Positions 18,155 through 27,765 of a stretch of 64,000 nucleotides of DNA are shown here, one piece after another. The DNA comes from Parerythrobacter_A sp963761775 (lineage in GTDB: Bacteria; Pseudomonadota; Alphaproteobacteria; Sphingomonadales; Sphingomonadaceae). Position numbers and translations under genes: made by a program. The DNA is taken from positions 124,001-188,000 of the forward strand of contig CAVXIF010000011.1 in assembly GCA_963761775.1 (NCBI GenBank), read 5' to 3'. The stretch's first letter is position 1. Each line of letters opens with the position of its first letter. The notes under the pieces are model-generated. The model saw only the letters and a program-made list of their open reading frames with translations, searched no databases and was not told where the DNA came from.

Positions 18155-18957
18155 GCCCCGCCTCCCTTACGCTCGATATGCAACGTACCGTCCTTCTTTT
18201 CCACCGCCTGTATATACCGTCGCGTCTCGCCTTCCAGCACCAATGCAGTCAGCCGACCGTTGCGATACGCGCCGGTATCGATGCCGATCCGGTTCGGGCG
18301 CTCCTCGATATCGTCCACGATCGTATGACCATGCACCACCATATGCGAATGGCGGCGGCGCGAGGCGAGGAAGGGTTCGCGGATCCACCGCGTTTCGCGC
18401 GGGGTCTGCTGGTCCAGCGGCAGGTCGGGGTCGATGCCGGCATGGACGAAGACATAGTCGCCGATGATCGCGAAATCCTCCATCTTTTCAAGAAAACGGA
18501 GGTCCTTGCCAGGCACGTGACTTTTCATAAGTTCACGCAATTCTTCCAGGCTGGCTGTATCGTAGTCATTGGGCGCAATGCCATAGCTTAACAGCGTCTC
18601 GCGCCCGCCATGACGGATATACTGGCGCAGCGTCTCGCGTTTGGTCAAGGCTTCAAGAAACATTTCCTCGTGATTGCCCGCCAGCATGCGAACGCGGCGC
18701 GCCTTTGACCATTTGCGGGTGGCGCGAATTACGCCCGCGCTATCGGGGCCGCGGTCGATCAGGTCGCCGAGCAGAATGACAGTCGTGTCTGCCTCGCCCG
18801 ACTTGGCATCGTCGCGATCGATGGCCTTTATAAGGGTGGTATACAGGTCGAGCCTGCCGTGGATATCGCCGATAACATAGACACGTTCGCCCTGAGGCAC
18901 CCGCGCGCTGGCCTTGCCGCCCGTTCGGGAGAGCATTTTTTTTAAAGGTTCGAACAT
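18151..18957 (-). CDS. Metallophosphoesterase (serine/threonine protein phosphatase family)
   Basis: This 268-residue PPP-superfamily enzyme has all the metal-binding motifs: GDIHGRLD, GDLIDRGPDSAGV, GNHEEMFLEA and a C-terminal VHGHT. These motifs coordinate the di-metal centre that hydrolyses phosphoester bonds. Similar small proteins (PrpA/ApaH-like) dephosphorylate proteins or dinucleotides; the substrate here is unknown. ATG at 18957 is preferred because the upstream extension is unlike any family member. It is the first gene of a likely operon with ugd (4-bp overlap) and the MFS gene. Confidence 0.87.
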   Translation of the reverse strand: MFEPLKKMLSRTGGKASARVPQGERVYVIGDIHGRLDLYTTLIKAIDRDDAKSGEADTTVILLGDLIDRGPDSAGVIRATRKWSKARRVRMLAGNHEEMFLEALTKRETLRQYIRHGGRETLLSYGIAPNDYDTASLEELRELMKSHVPGKDLRFLEKMEDFAIIGDYVFVHAGIDPDLPLDQQTPRETRWIREPFLASRRRHSHMVVHGHTIVDDIEERPNRIGIDTGAYRNGRLTALVLEGETRRYIQAVEKKDGTLHIERKGGGA

Positions 18958-19224
18958 GGTCGCTGGAGAATTCCGGTTTGTTGCTTCGCACCATAGGTGA
19001 GGTGGCAGAGCGCGGCAACCGCACCGCTTCGAGGCCCTATCAAGACGGCGAGTGTTGCAGAAAAGCGACACTTCGAAACCGGCGTGGCCCGTATGCGCAA
19101 TAAATCTTGTGCGATGCAACATCATCGGGCAACTTCATGTCACTTCCGATGAGATTGCGGCAATACGACATGCAGCCTTCGGAAATGCAGGCAGAACGAA
19201 ACACCTTAACCTGAGGAATTTCGT

Positions 19225-20121
19225 ATGCTCTCGCCAATGCGCACTTTCTGTGCGGCAACCCTGTTCGCCACCACCGGTCTTGCAACCCCAACACTTGCTG
19301 CTGATGGACTAACTGCTGATGGAGCGCTCTTGCCGCCTGCCGATACGCTTGCCATCGCAGGCGAAGTGGCCACGGCGATATCGCCCGTCGTACTGGGCAG
19401 CGCCCCTATACTGGTTGCCCAAACGTCCAGCCCGGCCGGTACCGTCGATACAACCGACGAGGAAATCATTCCTGCGAGCGGGTTCGAGCTATCCGGCAAC
19501 GTCGCGCTGGTTTCTGATTACCGCTTTCGCGGGGTTTCGTTCTCCGACGGCGATATCGCGTTGCAAGGCGGCCTGGATCTGGGCCATTCGAGCGGCTTCT
19601 ATGTCGGCACCTGGGCCTCCTCCATATCCGGCGGCACGGCATTCGGCGAACTGGAGCTGGACGTTTACGGTGGTTACAGCGCCGACATAACCGACGGCGT
19701 CACGGTCGATGTCGGCCTGTTGTATTACATCTATCCGACCGGCGACGTGGCGGGCGCCGACACCGATTATTTCGAACCCTATGCGTCGGTCAGCACAACG
19801 CTGGGCCCTGTCAGTGCCACGCTGGGCGCAGCCTATGCGTGGGAGCAGGATTCGCTGGGCGGGGACGACAATATCTACGTCTACACCGACTTCGAAACGG
19901 CAATACCGGATACGCCCGTCACGCTTTCCGCGCATCTGGGCTACACCGATGGCATCTTCGCCACGCAGGGGGACGGAACCAGTTTCGATTGGGGGCTGGG
20001 CGCGTCCTACGCGGTGACTGACAGCCTCAGCCTCGGCCTGAATTATGTCGACACGCAGGGTCCGTCCATCGAGGATTTCACCGATGCGGGCTTTTTCGTG
20101 ACGCTTGGCTATTCGATGTAG
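19225..20121 (+). CDS. TorF family putative porin
   Basis: This 298-residue outer-membrane beta-barrel protein has an N-terminal signal peptide (cleavage after TLAA, about residue 25). A roughly 60-residue Thr/Ala-rich linker follows. The family-specific start of the barrel is GNVALVSDYRFRGVSFSDGDIALQGGLDL at about residue 90, matching the Gcw_chp/TorF pattern. Alternating strands end in an aromatic-type C-terminus (FFVTLGYSM). GAGGAA precedes the ATG. The solute is unknown. A terminator follows. Confidence 0.85.
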   Translation: MLSPMRTFCAATLFATTGLATPTLAADGLTADGALLPPADTLAIAGEVATAISPVVLGSAPILVAQTSSPAGTVDTTDEEIIPASGFELSGNVALVSDYRFRGVSFSDGDIALQGGLDLGHSSGFYVGTWASSISGGTAFGELELDVYGGYSADITDGVTVDVGLLYYIYPTGDVAGADTDYFEPYASVSTTLGPVSATLGAAYAWEQDSLGGDDNIYVYTDFETAIPDTPVTLSAHLGYTDGIFATQGDGTSFDWGLGASYAVTDSLSLGLNYVDTQGPSIEDFTDAGFFVTLGYSM

Positions 20122-20148
20122 GGGGAAGCATCGACTGCCAATACGGGA

Positions 20149-20180
20149 GGGGCGTGCCATGGGCGCGCCCCTTTTGTTTT
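20149..20180 (+). terminator. Rho-independent terminator of the TorF porin gene
   Basis: GGGGCG (20149-20154) pairs with CGCCCC (20166-20171), followed by TTTTGTTTT. It lies between the porin stop and the glyoxalase gene. Confidence 0.75.
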
Positions 20181-20206
20181 GTAGCGTTGCGCGTTTATGA
20201 TGCGGG

Positions 20207-20644
20207 ATGACCAAATTCCTGCACACCATGCTTCGCGTAACCGACCCGGACGCAACCCTGCGCTTTTTCTCGCTTTTCGGCGTGGAGGAAGTGCGGCGTT
20301 TCGATGTGGAGGCGGGGCGGTTCACGCTGATCTTCCTGGCCGCGCCGGGTCAGGAAGGCATTGCCGAAATCGAACTGACGGTGAACTGGCCGCCGGAAGA
20401 TGGCAGCGCGCCGGAGCAATATGACAAAGGCCGCAATTTCGGCCATCTCGCCTTTCGCGTGGAGGACATTTACGATACCTGCCAGCGCCTGATGGATGCC
20501 GGCGTCACCATCGCCCGCCCGCCGCGCGACGGACATATGGCCTTCGTCGTCTCGCCCGACGGGATCAGCATCGAATTGTTGCAGGAAGGCAGCCTGCCGC
20601 CATGCGAGCCGTGGGCCAGCATGGAAAACACCGGCAGCTGGTAG
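20207..20644 (+). CDS. gloA: VOC family protein, glyoxalase I-like (lactoylglutathione lyase)
   Basis: This 145-residue vicinal-oxygen-chelate protein has two beta-alpha-beta-beta-beta modules. Likely metal ligands are His in LHTMLRV, Glu in AEIELTVNW, His in NFGHLAFRV and Glu in SIELLQEG, the pattern of glyoxalase I. That enzyme isomerises the methylglyoxal-glutathione hemithioacetal to S-lactoylglutathione. The length fits a one-domain GloA. Its stop (TAG, 20642-20644) is directly next to the proposed stop of the convergent nhaA gene. Confidence 0.82.
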   Translation: MTKFLHTMLRVTDPDATLRFFSLFGVEEVRRFDVEAGRFTLIFLAAPGQEGIAEIELTVNWPPEDGSAPEQYDKGRNFGHLAFRVEDIYDTCQRLMDAGVTIARPPRDGHMAFVVSPDGISIELLQEGSLPPCEPWASMENTGSW

Positions 20645-21868
20645 CTACTGCGTCAGCGGCGCCTTGGCTTCGGCGCTTCGGGGGATGCGTCGTCGTCAGG
20701 CGCAGCACCACATAGCCCATGATCGCCGATATCATCGATCCGCCAAGAATACCGATCTTTGCCTCGTCGATAAGCAAGTCGTTCCCTTCGAAGGCCAGCC
20801 CGCTGATGAACAGCGACATGGTAAAGCCAATCCCGCACAGGATCGTGATGCCCCATATCTCGACCCAGTTCGCATTCGGTCCGGACGTTTGGCAATGCCC
20901 AGCTTGACGGCGGCAAAGATGATGCCGAAAATGCCCAGCCTGCTTACCCAGCACCAGGCCGGCAGCAATGGCGATGGGCAGCGGGTCGGTCATTTCCTTG
21001 ATGCCCATACCCGTCAGGTTCACGCCTGCATTGGCGAAGCCGAACACGGGCACCACCAGATAGGCGCTCCACGGAGCCAGCCCGTGTTCCAGCCGTTCGA
21101 GCATGGAACGGCCGTCCTTGGTGCGCATCGGAATGGTCAGCGCAGCAGCTACGCCTGCAACGGTTGCATGGACGCCGGAAAACAGGACGCAGACCCACAG
21201 TACCAGCGCGACGAGGATGAACGGCCAGAACTTGCTGACGCCAAACCGGTTCATCGCGACCATCACGCCGAACACAGCCGCCGACGCTGCCAGCCACATC
21301 GGGTAGATGTTCTCGGTATAGAATGCCGAAATCACCAGGACCGCCCCGATATCGTCGACGATGGCGACCGTAAGCAGGAACAGGCGCAACGAGGCAGGAA
21401 CGCGATTGCCCAGAATGCCGAGCACGCCCATCGCAAAGGCGATGTCGGTCGCGGCAGGGATGGCCCAGCCCTTGACCAGCGGGCTGTTCAGGCCGACGAT
21501 CACGATGAAGACACAGGCAGGCGCGGCCATGCCGGCAATCGCCGCCAGCACGGGCAGCCGCCGTTGTTCGGGCGTGGAAAGCTGTCCGCAAATCAAGTTC
21601 GCGCTTCACTTCCAGACCGACCACGAAGAAGAAGATCGCCATCAGGCCATCGTTGATCCACAGATGCAGATCATCCAGCTTGGGAATCGGGGTCCAGGCC
21701 AGCTTGCCGTAGAAGAGCTGGCGATATTCGTCCGATAAGCGGCGAATTGGCCGCCAGCATTGCGGCGATGGCGACGAGGATCAGCAGCACACCGGCAGAT
21801 GCATCGCCCACAAACAGGGCGCGGACGGGGGCGATGAGTCGGTTTACGGGAGAGGCGCGTTTTACCAT
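20645..21868 (-). pseudogene. nhaA: Na+/H+ antiporter NhaA, reading frame broken at several points
   Basis: NhaA exchanges Na+ (or Li+) for protons at the inner membrane. NhaA sequence can be followed end to end, but in different frames. MVKRASPVN to LAANSPL is in the first frame. The segment from SDEYRQLFYG to VGLEVKREL, with LWINDGLMAIFFFVVG, is in the second. CGQLSTPEQRRLP through PAATDIAFAMGVL to GLVLGK is in the third. LGIFGIIFAAVKLGIAKRP returns to the first, and ANWVEIWGITILCGIGFTMS is again in the third. Frame changes lie near 21738, 21595, 20942 and 20883 (a double step). One more near 20705 would give a stop at 20645; otherwise the frame runs to 20565 into gloA. All are consistent with extra bases. 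It is either a decayed gene or affected by sequence errors. Confidence 0.85.
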
Positions 21869-21988
21869 GCACTCGCCTTTTCAGGATATCATCGCGCGTT
21901 GCAACCCTGAGTAGTCGCAGATAGGGGCTTTTCCGGGGGTTCGGTACTGTCGATCGGGGGCAATTTTACACCTTTTGAATGGCTTGTC

Positions 21989-23350
21989 GTGGTCCAGCAC
22001 GAGCTGTTGCTGTTCGCGGGCGTCTTTTTCCTGATCGGTGCGCTGGACGAATTCGCCGTGGACTGCGTGTGGCTGTGGCTGCGCTTGACAGGGCGTACCA
22101 GCGAACCGGTCCTGTCGGACACTCCGCCAGCCGCGCTGCGCGGACCTGCCGCCGTCTTGATACCCGCATGGCAGGAAGAGAGCGTAATCGGAACGACCAT
22201 ACGCCACGCGCTTACGGCCTGGCCGCAGGCGGAATTGCGCCTGTTCGTCGGCTGTTATCGCAACGACCCGGCAACGCGCGCGAGTGCCACGGCAGCTTGT
22301 ACGCGGGATGATCGCGCAACGGTGATGACGCTCGATATCGACGGCCCGACCACCAAGCCCGATTGCCTCAACCACCTGTTCCACGCCTTGCAACAGGCCG
22401 AAGCGGATGGCGGCTGGCGCGCGCGCATGATCGTGATCCACGATGCGGAAGATATGGTCGATCCCGCCGCGCTCGGCTTGCTCGACCTGGCCATTGGCGA
22501 TGTGGAGGCTGCGCAAGTACCGGTCCTCCCCGCGACCTCCGCAAACTCGCGCTGGATCGGGTCGCATTACGCAGACGAATTCGCAGAATCGCACGGCAAG
22601 GCGATGGTCGTGCGCGATGCGCTGGGTGCCGCTCTGCCGCTTGCCGGTGTCGGGTGCGCGCTGCGCCGCGATGTCGTGGACGCGCTGGCGACGGACAATA
22701 ACGGGGCGGAACCGTTCGCCGCCCAGTCGCTGACCGAAGACTACGAGCTGGGCTTGGCTGTGGCGCAACGCGGCGGTCGCGCCCGCTTCCTGCGCTACCG
22801 ACATCCCGACAGAAGGCTGGTCGCAACGCGTGCCTTCTTTCCGGCGACGCTGGCGGAAGCTGTCCGGCAAAAGGCGCGGTGGGTGCATGGCATCGCGTTC
22901 CAGTCGTGGGAGCGGATGGGCTGGGTGCTGACGCCGCTGGAGGTATGGATGCGGCTGCGCGACCGGCGCGGCCCGGTATCCGCGCTGGTGCTGGCAGCGG
23001 GCTATCTGCTGCTGGTGCTGTCAGGATTTGTGATCGTAAGCGCGTGGCTCGGGTGGAGCGAGCCTGTCATTCTGACACCGGTGCTGCAATTCCTGGTTTT
23101 CGCCAACCTGTTCAGTCTGCTGTGGCGGCTGCTGTTCCGCGCTTGCTTTACCGCGCGCGAGTATGGCTGGCGCGAGGGGGTGCGCGCCGTGCCGAGGCTG
23201 GTCGTCGCAAATATCATCGCGATCATGGCGGGGCGGCGGGCGCTGTTCGCCTATGCCCGAACGCTGCGCGGCGCGCCTGCGGTGTGGGACAAGACTGCGC
23301 ATGTCGCCCATCCTGCTGGCCATGCCGCTCCCATGTCGGCGACGGAATGA
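21989..23350 (+). CDS. Glycosyltransferase, NfrB-like inner-membrane family 2 enzyme
   Basis: This protein of about 453 residues has an N-terminal membrane segment (LLLFAGVFFLIGALDEFAVDCVWLWLR). A GT-A domain follows (VLIPAWQEESVI, then HDAEDMVDP as the DxD-like motif, and TEDYELGLAVAQRG with the catalytic-base region). QKARWVHGIAFQSWERMGW and C-terminal membrane helices complete it. The pattern matches the N4-bacteriophage receptor inner-membrane subunit NfrB and cyclic-di-GMP-controlled polysaccharide synthases. The only start codon in this frame is GTG 21989. ATG 21979 would fit better if one extra base lies between them. The stop overlaps the next gene as ATGA, so the pair is coupled. Confidence 0.78.
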   Translation: MVQHELLLFAGVFFLIGALDEFAVDCVWLWLRLTGRTSEPVLSDTPPAALRGPAAVLIPAWQEESVIGTTIRHALTAWPQAELRLFVGCYRNDPATRASATAACTRDDRATVMTLDIDGPTTKPDCLNHLFHALQQAEADGGWRARMIVIHDAEDMVDPAALGLLDLAIGDVEAAQVPVLPATSANSRWIGSHYADEFAESHGKAMVVRDALGAALPLAGVGCALRRDVVDALATDNNGAEPFAAQSLTEDYELGLAVAQRGGRARFLRYRHPDRRLVATRAFFPATLAEAVRQKARWVHGIAFQSWERMGWVLTPLEVWMRLRDRRGPVSALVLAAGYLLLVLSGFVIVSAWLGWSEPVILTPVLQFLVFANLFSLLWRLLFRACFTAREYGWREGVRAVPRLVVANIIAIMAGRRALFAYARTLRGAPAVWDKTAHVAHPAGHAAPMSATE

Positions 23351-24459
23351 GCGTGCGGGCCGAACGTCGCGGTGCCCCGATCATTGCGCTGGCGATGCTG
23401 TTATGCGGGTGGCTGGCGTTGCGTGCGGTGCTTTGGCAATCGCCGTTTCCGCCCGGTTTGACCGGGAGCGACGTCGAGGAGAGCCGGTTTGCCGCCGCAT
23501 CGAAGCCGTCCGAAGAACGAGTGGTTCGCCCGTTGCAAGTCGTGTCCGACAGCAGTTTGCCCCGCCGCGCGCCATTGGAAAGCGGGCCGTATTTTGCCTT
23601 TGCGCCCTCTCGACCAAACGCGCTTCGCGCCTTGCGGAAGTCTATCCGCAAAGGTGAAGCATCGCCTGTTTCCCGATCAGATCGCACACCTGATACGAAG
23701 GCGTACAGGCCATCGCCCGAAACACCTTCGCGTTCGCCCGCAGGTCCGGCTCCCTTGATAGCTTCCGCCATCTTCGCCGACAATGGGACGAATGCGCTGT
23801 CTGCCAAGCGATGGTCGGTGGAGGGCTGGGTGCTGTATCGCCCGGAAAGCGGCGCCCCGCTGCCCTCCGGAACCTTTGCGCCGGGTTACGGTGCCAGTCA
23901 GGCAGGCGCGGTCCTGCGGTACAGCCTCGCGCCGGAAAGCAGCCGCACACCGCAAGCGTATATACGGGTGACGCAGGCAATTGCGGAGCCGCGCGAAACC
24001 GAGGGTGCGCTTGGCATTTCGGCGCGCCCCGTTCCCGATGTGCCGGTGCGCGCAATGGCAGAACTTCGCGTGCAGCGGATCGGCGGCGAAACTCAGGTGC
24101 GGCCAGCAATGCTCGCCGTAACCGAGCTGCCGCCCGTCGTGCTGCCGCTGGGAACACAAGCGGATATCTATGCACAGGCCGGCTATGTCGGCGGCGAATT
24201 CGCCACACCGTTTGCCGACGGCCAGGTGCGTGTGACACGGCCGCTTCTGACTGTTGGCGACGCGCACATTCGCATTGGCGCAGGCATGTGGGGCGGAGCG
24301 CAGCGCGGCGTTTCACGACTCGATGTCGGGCCGACAGCCAGTGTCGATATTCCGGTCGGAGGCGCGAACGCCCGCATCGCAGTCGATTATCGCCAGCGCG
24401 TTGCGGGAGATGCGGTGCCGGGTTCGGGACCGGCACTTACGATCTCGACAGGTTTCTGA
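23347..24459 (+). CDS. Exported protein with NfrA-like C-terminal beta-rich domain
   Basis: This 370-residue protein has one N-terminal hydrophobic segment (IIALAMLLCGWLALRAVLW) and a Pro/Ser-rich, low-complexity middle (about residues 40-160). The C-terminal half is rich in alternating beta strands and ends in a pattern like the last strands of NfrA (LDVGPTASVDIPVGG, then VDYRQRVAGDAVPGSGPALTISTGF). NfrA is the outer-membrane partner of NfrB in exopolysaccharide export and N4 phage adsorption. The TPR-rich N-terminal part of full NfrA is missing, so this is at most a short NfrA relative. Coupling to the NfrB-like gene by an ATGA overlap supports a joint role. The identification is tentative. 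Confidence 0.5.
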   Translation: MSVRAERRGAPIIALAMLLCGWLALRAVLWQSPFPPGLTGSDVEESRFAAASKPSEERVVRPLQVVSDSSLPRRAPLESGPYFAFAPSRPNALRALRKSIRKGEASPVSRSDRTPDTKAYRPSPETPSRSPAGPAPLIASAIFADNGTNALSAKRWSVEGWVLYRPESGAPLPSGTFAPGYGASQAGAVLRYSLAPESSRTPQAYIRVTQAIAEPRETEGALGISARPVPDVPVRAMAELRVQRIGGETQVRPAMLAVTELPPVVLPLGTQADIYAQAGYVGGEFATPFADGQVRVTRPLLTVGDAHIRIGAGMWGGAQRGVSRLDVGPTASVDIPVGGANARIAVDYRQRVAGDAVPGSGPALTISTGF

Positions 24460-24542
24460 TGGCAAAGCTGCTGGCCCTTACGGCACAGCTATAATAGGAG
24501 CCGCCGATATTGCGTTGCACAAGGCGGCGTTCGGGAACGGTC

Positions 24543-25457
24543 ATGGACGTTTATCTCCCCATCGCGAACCTGTCGGTCGATGGCTTCGTCATCATCCTGC
24601 TGGGTGCGCTGACGGGTATTCTGTCGGGGCTGTTCGGCGTGGGTGGCGGCTTCCTGACCACGCCGTTGCTGATTTTCTACGGCGTGCCCCCGACCGTTGC
24701 GGCGGCATCGGCGTCTACGCAGGTGACGGGTGCCAGCGTCTCCGGCGTGTTCGCGCATACCAAGCGCAACGGCGTCGATTACAAGATGGGCGGTGTGACC
24801 GTAGCGGGCGGGCTGATCGGCATCGGCGTAGGGGCGGTGTTGTTCGGTTTCTTCCAGTCTGTCGGGCAGATCGATGTCGTCATCAACGTGCTGTATGTTG
24901 TGATGCTGGGCGCGATCGGTGCGCTGATGCTGCGCGAGGCACTGACGGCGCTTCTGCCCTCCAGAGATGGCAGCGGAACGGTTGCGCGCAAGCGGCGGCA
25001 TCATCCCTTCGTCACCGCCTTGCCACTGCGCTGGCGGTTCTACCGGTCGGGTCTGTATATCAGCCCCTTCGCACCGTTCCTGCTGGGCATTGCGGTGGGT
25101 GCACTGACGATGCTGATGGGCGTTGGCGGCGGGTTCATTCTAGTGCCCGCCATGCTGTATATACTCGGCATGAGCGCCAGCGTGGTGGTTGGGACATCGC
25201 TGTTCCAGATCCTGTTCGTGACGATGGCGACCACCATGATGCACGCGCTGACGACGCAGGCGGTGGACCTTGTGCTGGCCGGACTGCTGCTGCTTGGCTC
25301 GGTATCGGGCGCGCAAATCGGCAGCTGGATCGCGCAGAAAGCCAAGCCGGAGTTGCTGCGCCTGATCCTGGCATCGGTCGTGCTGCTGGTGGCGGTGCGG
25401 ATGCTGTACGGGCTGGGTGTGCAACCGGACGAATATTACACGGTAAGCCCGCTATGA
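24543..25457 (+). CDS. TauE/SafE family sulfite or organosulfur anion exporter
   Basis: This 304-residue polytopic inner-membrane protein is built of two related halves, each with the family signature: GILSGLFGVGGGFLTTPLL near residue 20 and ALTMLMGVGGGFILVPAML near residue 190. These glycine-rich motifs are the TauE hallmark. A hydrophilic loop (SRDGSGTVARKRRHH) separates the halves. ATG at 24543 replaces a TTG eleven codons upstream. It overlaps the next gene by ATGA, and TauE with a TIGR02186 protein is a recurrent pair in alphaproteobacteria. The natural substrate is probably sulfite or a sulfonate-derived anion. Confidence 0.87.
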   Translation: MDVYLPIANLSVDGFVIILLGALTGILSGLFGVGGGFLTTPLLIFYGVPPTVAAASASTQVTGASVSGVFAHTKRNGVDYKMGGVTVAGGLIGIGVGAVLFGFFQSVGQIDVVINVLYVVMLGAIGALMLREALTALLPSRDGSGTVARKRRHHPFVTALPLRWRFYRSGLYISPFAPFLLGIAVGALTMLMGVGGGFILVPAMLYILGMSASVVVGTSLFQILFVTMATTMMHALTTQAVDLVLAGLLLLGSVSGAQIGSWIAQKAKPELLRLILASVVLLVAVRMLYGLGVQPDEYYTVSPL

Positions 25458-26215
25458 TCCGGCTGTTTGCGATGCTGGTGTGTTTCGTGATGCTGTCCGC
25501 GCAATCGGGCCGCGACCCTATCCTCGTGCCGCAAGTCAGCCAGGATGAAGTGCAGGTGCGGCAGGGTTTTACCGGCACCGAGCTGTTGCTCTACGGCGCG
25601 ATTCTGGACCCGAGCGGTGCACGTGCGGCGGGCGGGTACGACATCGTGGTGGTGCTGAAAGGCCCCGCCGAACCGATCCGCGTGCGCGAGAAAGAGCGGG
25701 TCGGCGGTATGTGGATCAACGCCAGCAGCAGCGATTTCCGCTCCGCCCCGTCCTATTTCGCAGTGGCATCGTCGCGCCCGATAGAGGCTATGGTCGATGA
25801 CCGCACCGCCGCGATTTACGAACTGGGCACCAATTTCATCCAGCTGTCGCCAAGCGGGGCAATCGATCCCGAAGAACAGGCGCGCTTTACTGCCGGGCTG
25901 GTCGATCTGCGCGAGCGGCAGGGACTGTACAAGGAACAGATCGGGGGGGTGACTGTCAACGAAGGCGTGCTGTACCAGGCGCGGCTGTACCTGCCATCCA
26001 ATGTCACGACCGGCGAATACACCGCCGAAACCTTTGCGATTAGCGACGGGCGCGTCATTGCCTCCGCCGTCGCCGAGGTCGCGGTGCGCAAGGTCGGGTT
26101 CGAACGTCGCGTCGAAGTGTTTTCGCAAAGCCAGGCGTTCCTGTACGGCCTGTTCGCGGTGTGCCTGTCGATCCTGATGGGGTGGCTGGCCGGGCGGCTG
26201 TTCGCGCTGGTGTGA
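25454..26215 (+). CDS. TIGR02186 family protein (putative transmembrane partner of TauE/SafE)
   Basis: This 253-residue protein has an N-terminal signal segment (IRLFAMLVCFVMLSAQSG) and a periplasmic beta-rich body (FTGTELLLYGAILDPSG, YDIVVVLKGP, MWINASSSDF). A single C-terminal membrane helix (LYGLFAVCLSILMGWLAGRLFAL) anchors it. This architecture and the motif order match TIGR02186/Alph_Pro_TM. The exact function is unknown; constant association with TauE-type exporters suggests a sulfur-compound role. It overlaps the upstream exporter by four bases. Confidence 0.82.
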   Translation: MIRLFAMLVCFVMLSAQSGRDPILVPQVSQDEVQVRQGFTGTELLLYGAILDPSGARAAGGYDIVVVLKGPAEPIRVREKERVGGMWINASSSDFRSAPSYFAVASSRPIEAMVDDRTAAIYELGTNFIQLSPSGAIDPEEQARFTAGLVDLRERQGLYKEQIGGVTVNEGVLYQARLYLPSNVTTGEYTAETFAISDGRVIASAVAEVAVRKVGFERRVEVFSQSQAFLYGLFAVCLSILMGWLAGRLFALV

Positions 26216-26285
26216 TGCGTTTCGTGCAACTTCGCATGTAGCGATTGGGCTGGATAGGGCGTGCCGCCAGGAGTATCCGGCAGAC

Positions 26286-27765
26286 ATGTTCGATCAGCTC
26301 GACGCTCTGCTGCTGGCCCGCATCCAGTTCGCCTTCACGGTCAGCTTCCATTTCATCTTTCCCGCCTTTTCCATCGGCCTCGCCAGCTATCTTGGCGGTG
26401 CTGGAAGGGCTGTGGCTGAAAACCGGCAAGCAGCTTTATCTCGACCTGTTCAAATACTGGGTGAAGATATTCGCCATCGCGTTCGCGATGGGCGTCGTGT
26501 CGGGCATCGTCATGTCCTACCAGTTCGGCACCAACTGGTCGGTCTTCTCCGACCGGACCGGGCCGATCCTCGGGCCGTTGATGGCGTATGAAGTGCTAAC
26601 CGCCTTCTTCCTGGAGGCCGGGTTCCTGGGCGTGATGCTGTTCGGCATGGAGCGGGTTGGCAAGAAGCTGCACTTCATCGCGACGCTGATGGTGGCGGCG
26701 GGCACGCTGATGTCGGCGACGTGGATCCTGTCGGTCAATAGCTGGATGCACACGCCGACCGGATACGAGATTGCCGCCAACGGCCAGTTCGTTCCGGCGG
26801 GCAGCTGGCTGACCATCATCTTCAGCCCCAGCTTCCCGTACCGGCTGTTCCACACCGTCAATGCGGCGTATCTGACGACTGCCTTCGTCGTCGGCGCGGT
26901 GGGTGCCTATCACCTGCTGCGCGACCGGACCGACATGCACGCGCGCAAGATGTTCTCGATGGCTATGTGGATGGCCGCGATCGTCGCGCCGATCCAGATC
27001 GTGGCGGGCGACCTGCACGGACTGAATACGCTGGAGCACCAGCCGCAAAAGGTCATGGCGATGGAGGGGCATTACGACAGTCACCCCGATGGCGCGCCGC
27101 TGATCCTGTTCGGCATTCCCAATTCGGCCGAAAAGCGCGTCGATTACAAGATCGAGATTCCCAAGGCATCCTCGCTGATCCTGAAGCATGACCTTAATGC
27201 GCCGATGGACGGGCTGGACACCATTCCCGATGACGAGGAGCCGCCGGTCGGCATCGTGTTCTGGTCGTTCCGTATCATGGTCGGCATGGGCTTTGCGATG
27301 ATGGGTATCGGCATGTGGAGCCTGTTCGCACGGTGGCGCAAATCGCTGTACAATTGGACTTGGCTGCATCGGGCGGCGCTGGTTATGGGGCCGTCCGGCT
27401 TCGTTGCGGTGCTGGCGGGGTGGGTCACTACCGAAGTCGGTCGCCAGCCCTATGTCGTCTATAATCTGATGCGAACCACGGAGGCGGCATCGCCATTGGC
27501 CGCACCCGCGGTTGCCGCGTCGCTGCTGGCGTTCGTGGTCGTGTATTTCGCGGTATTCGGCATCGGTGTCTGGTATATCCTGCACCTGATGCACCACACG
27601 CCGCACCTTGGCGAAACCGGCATCAAGCGCGGCGACGAGGGACCGATCCGCACCGCCGGTATCACACCGGGGCCGTCGCAAAACCCCGGTCGTGAAAGCA
27701 CTATGCCCGCGCAATCCAGCGACACCGAGCCGACCCCGCGCGACACGGCGGAGCAGAACGGATGA
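26286..27765 (+). CDS. cydA: Cytochrome bd-type (cyanide-insensitive) quinol oxidase subunit I, with one frame change
   Basis: Subunit I carries the haems and oxidises quinol at the inner membrane. The start MFDQLDALLLARIQFAFTVSFHFIFPAFSIGLASY contains the conserved haem-ligand His. At about 26389-26400 the frame changes by one extra base, and translation continues as AVLEGLWLKTGKQ to the end. A short quinol-binding Q loop, as in the CIO subclass, is indicated by length (about 490 residues). Conserved blocks include GREPW-like sequence missing from the C-terminus but WVTTEVGRQPYVVYNLMRT present. It overlaps cydB by ATGA. The single frame change in an otherwise perfect gene suggests sequence error rather than decay. 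Confidence 0.85.
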
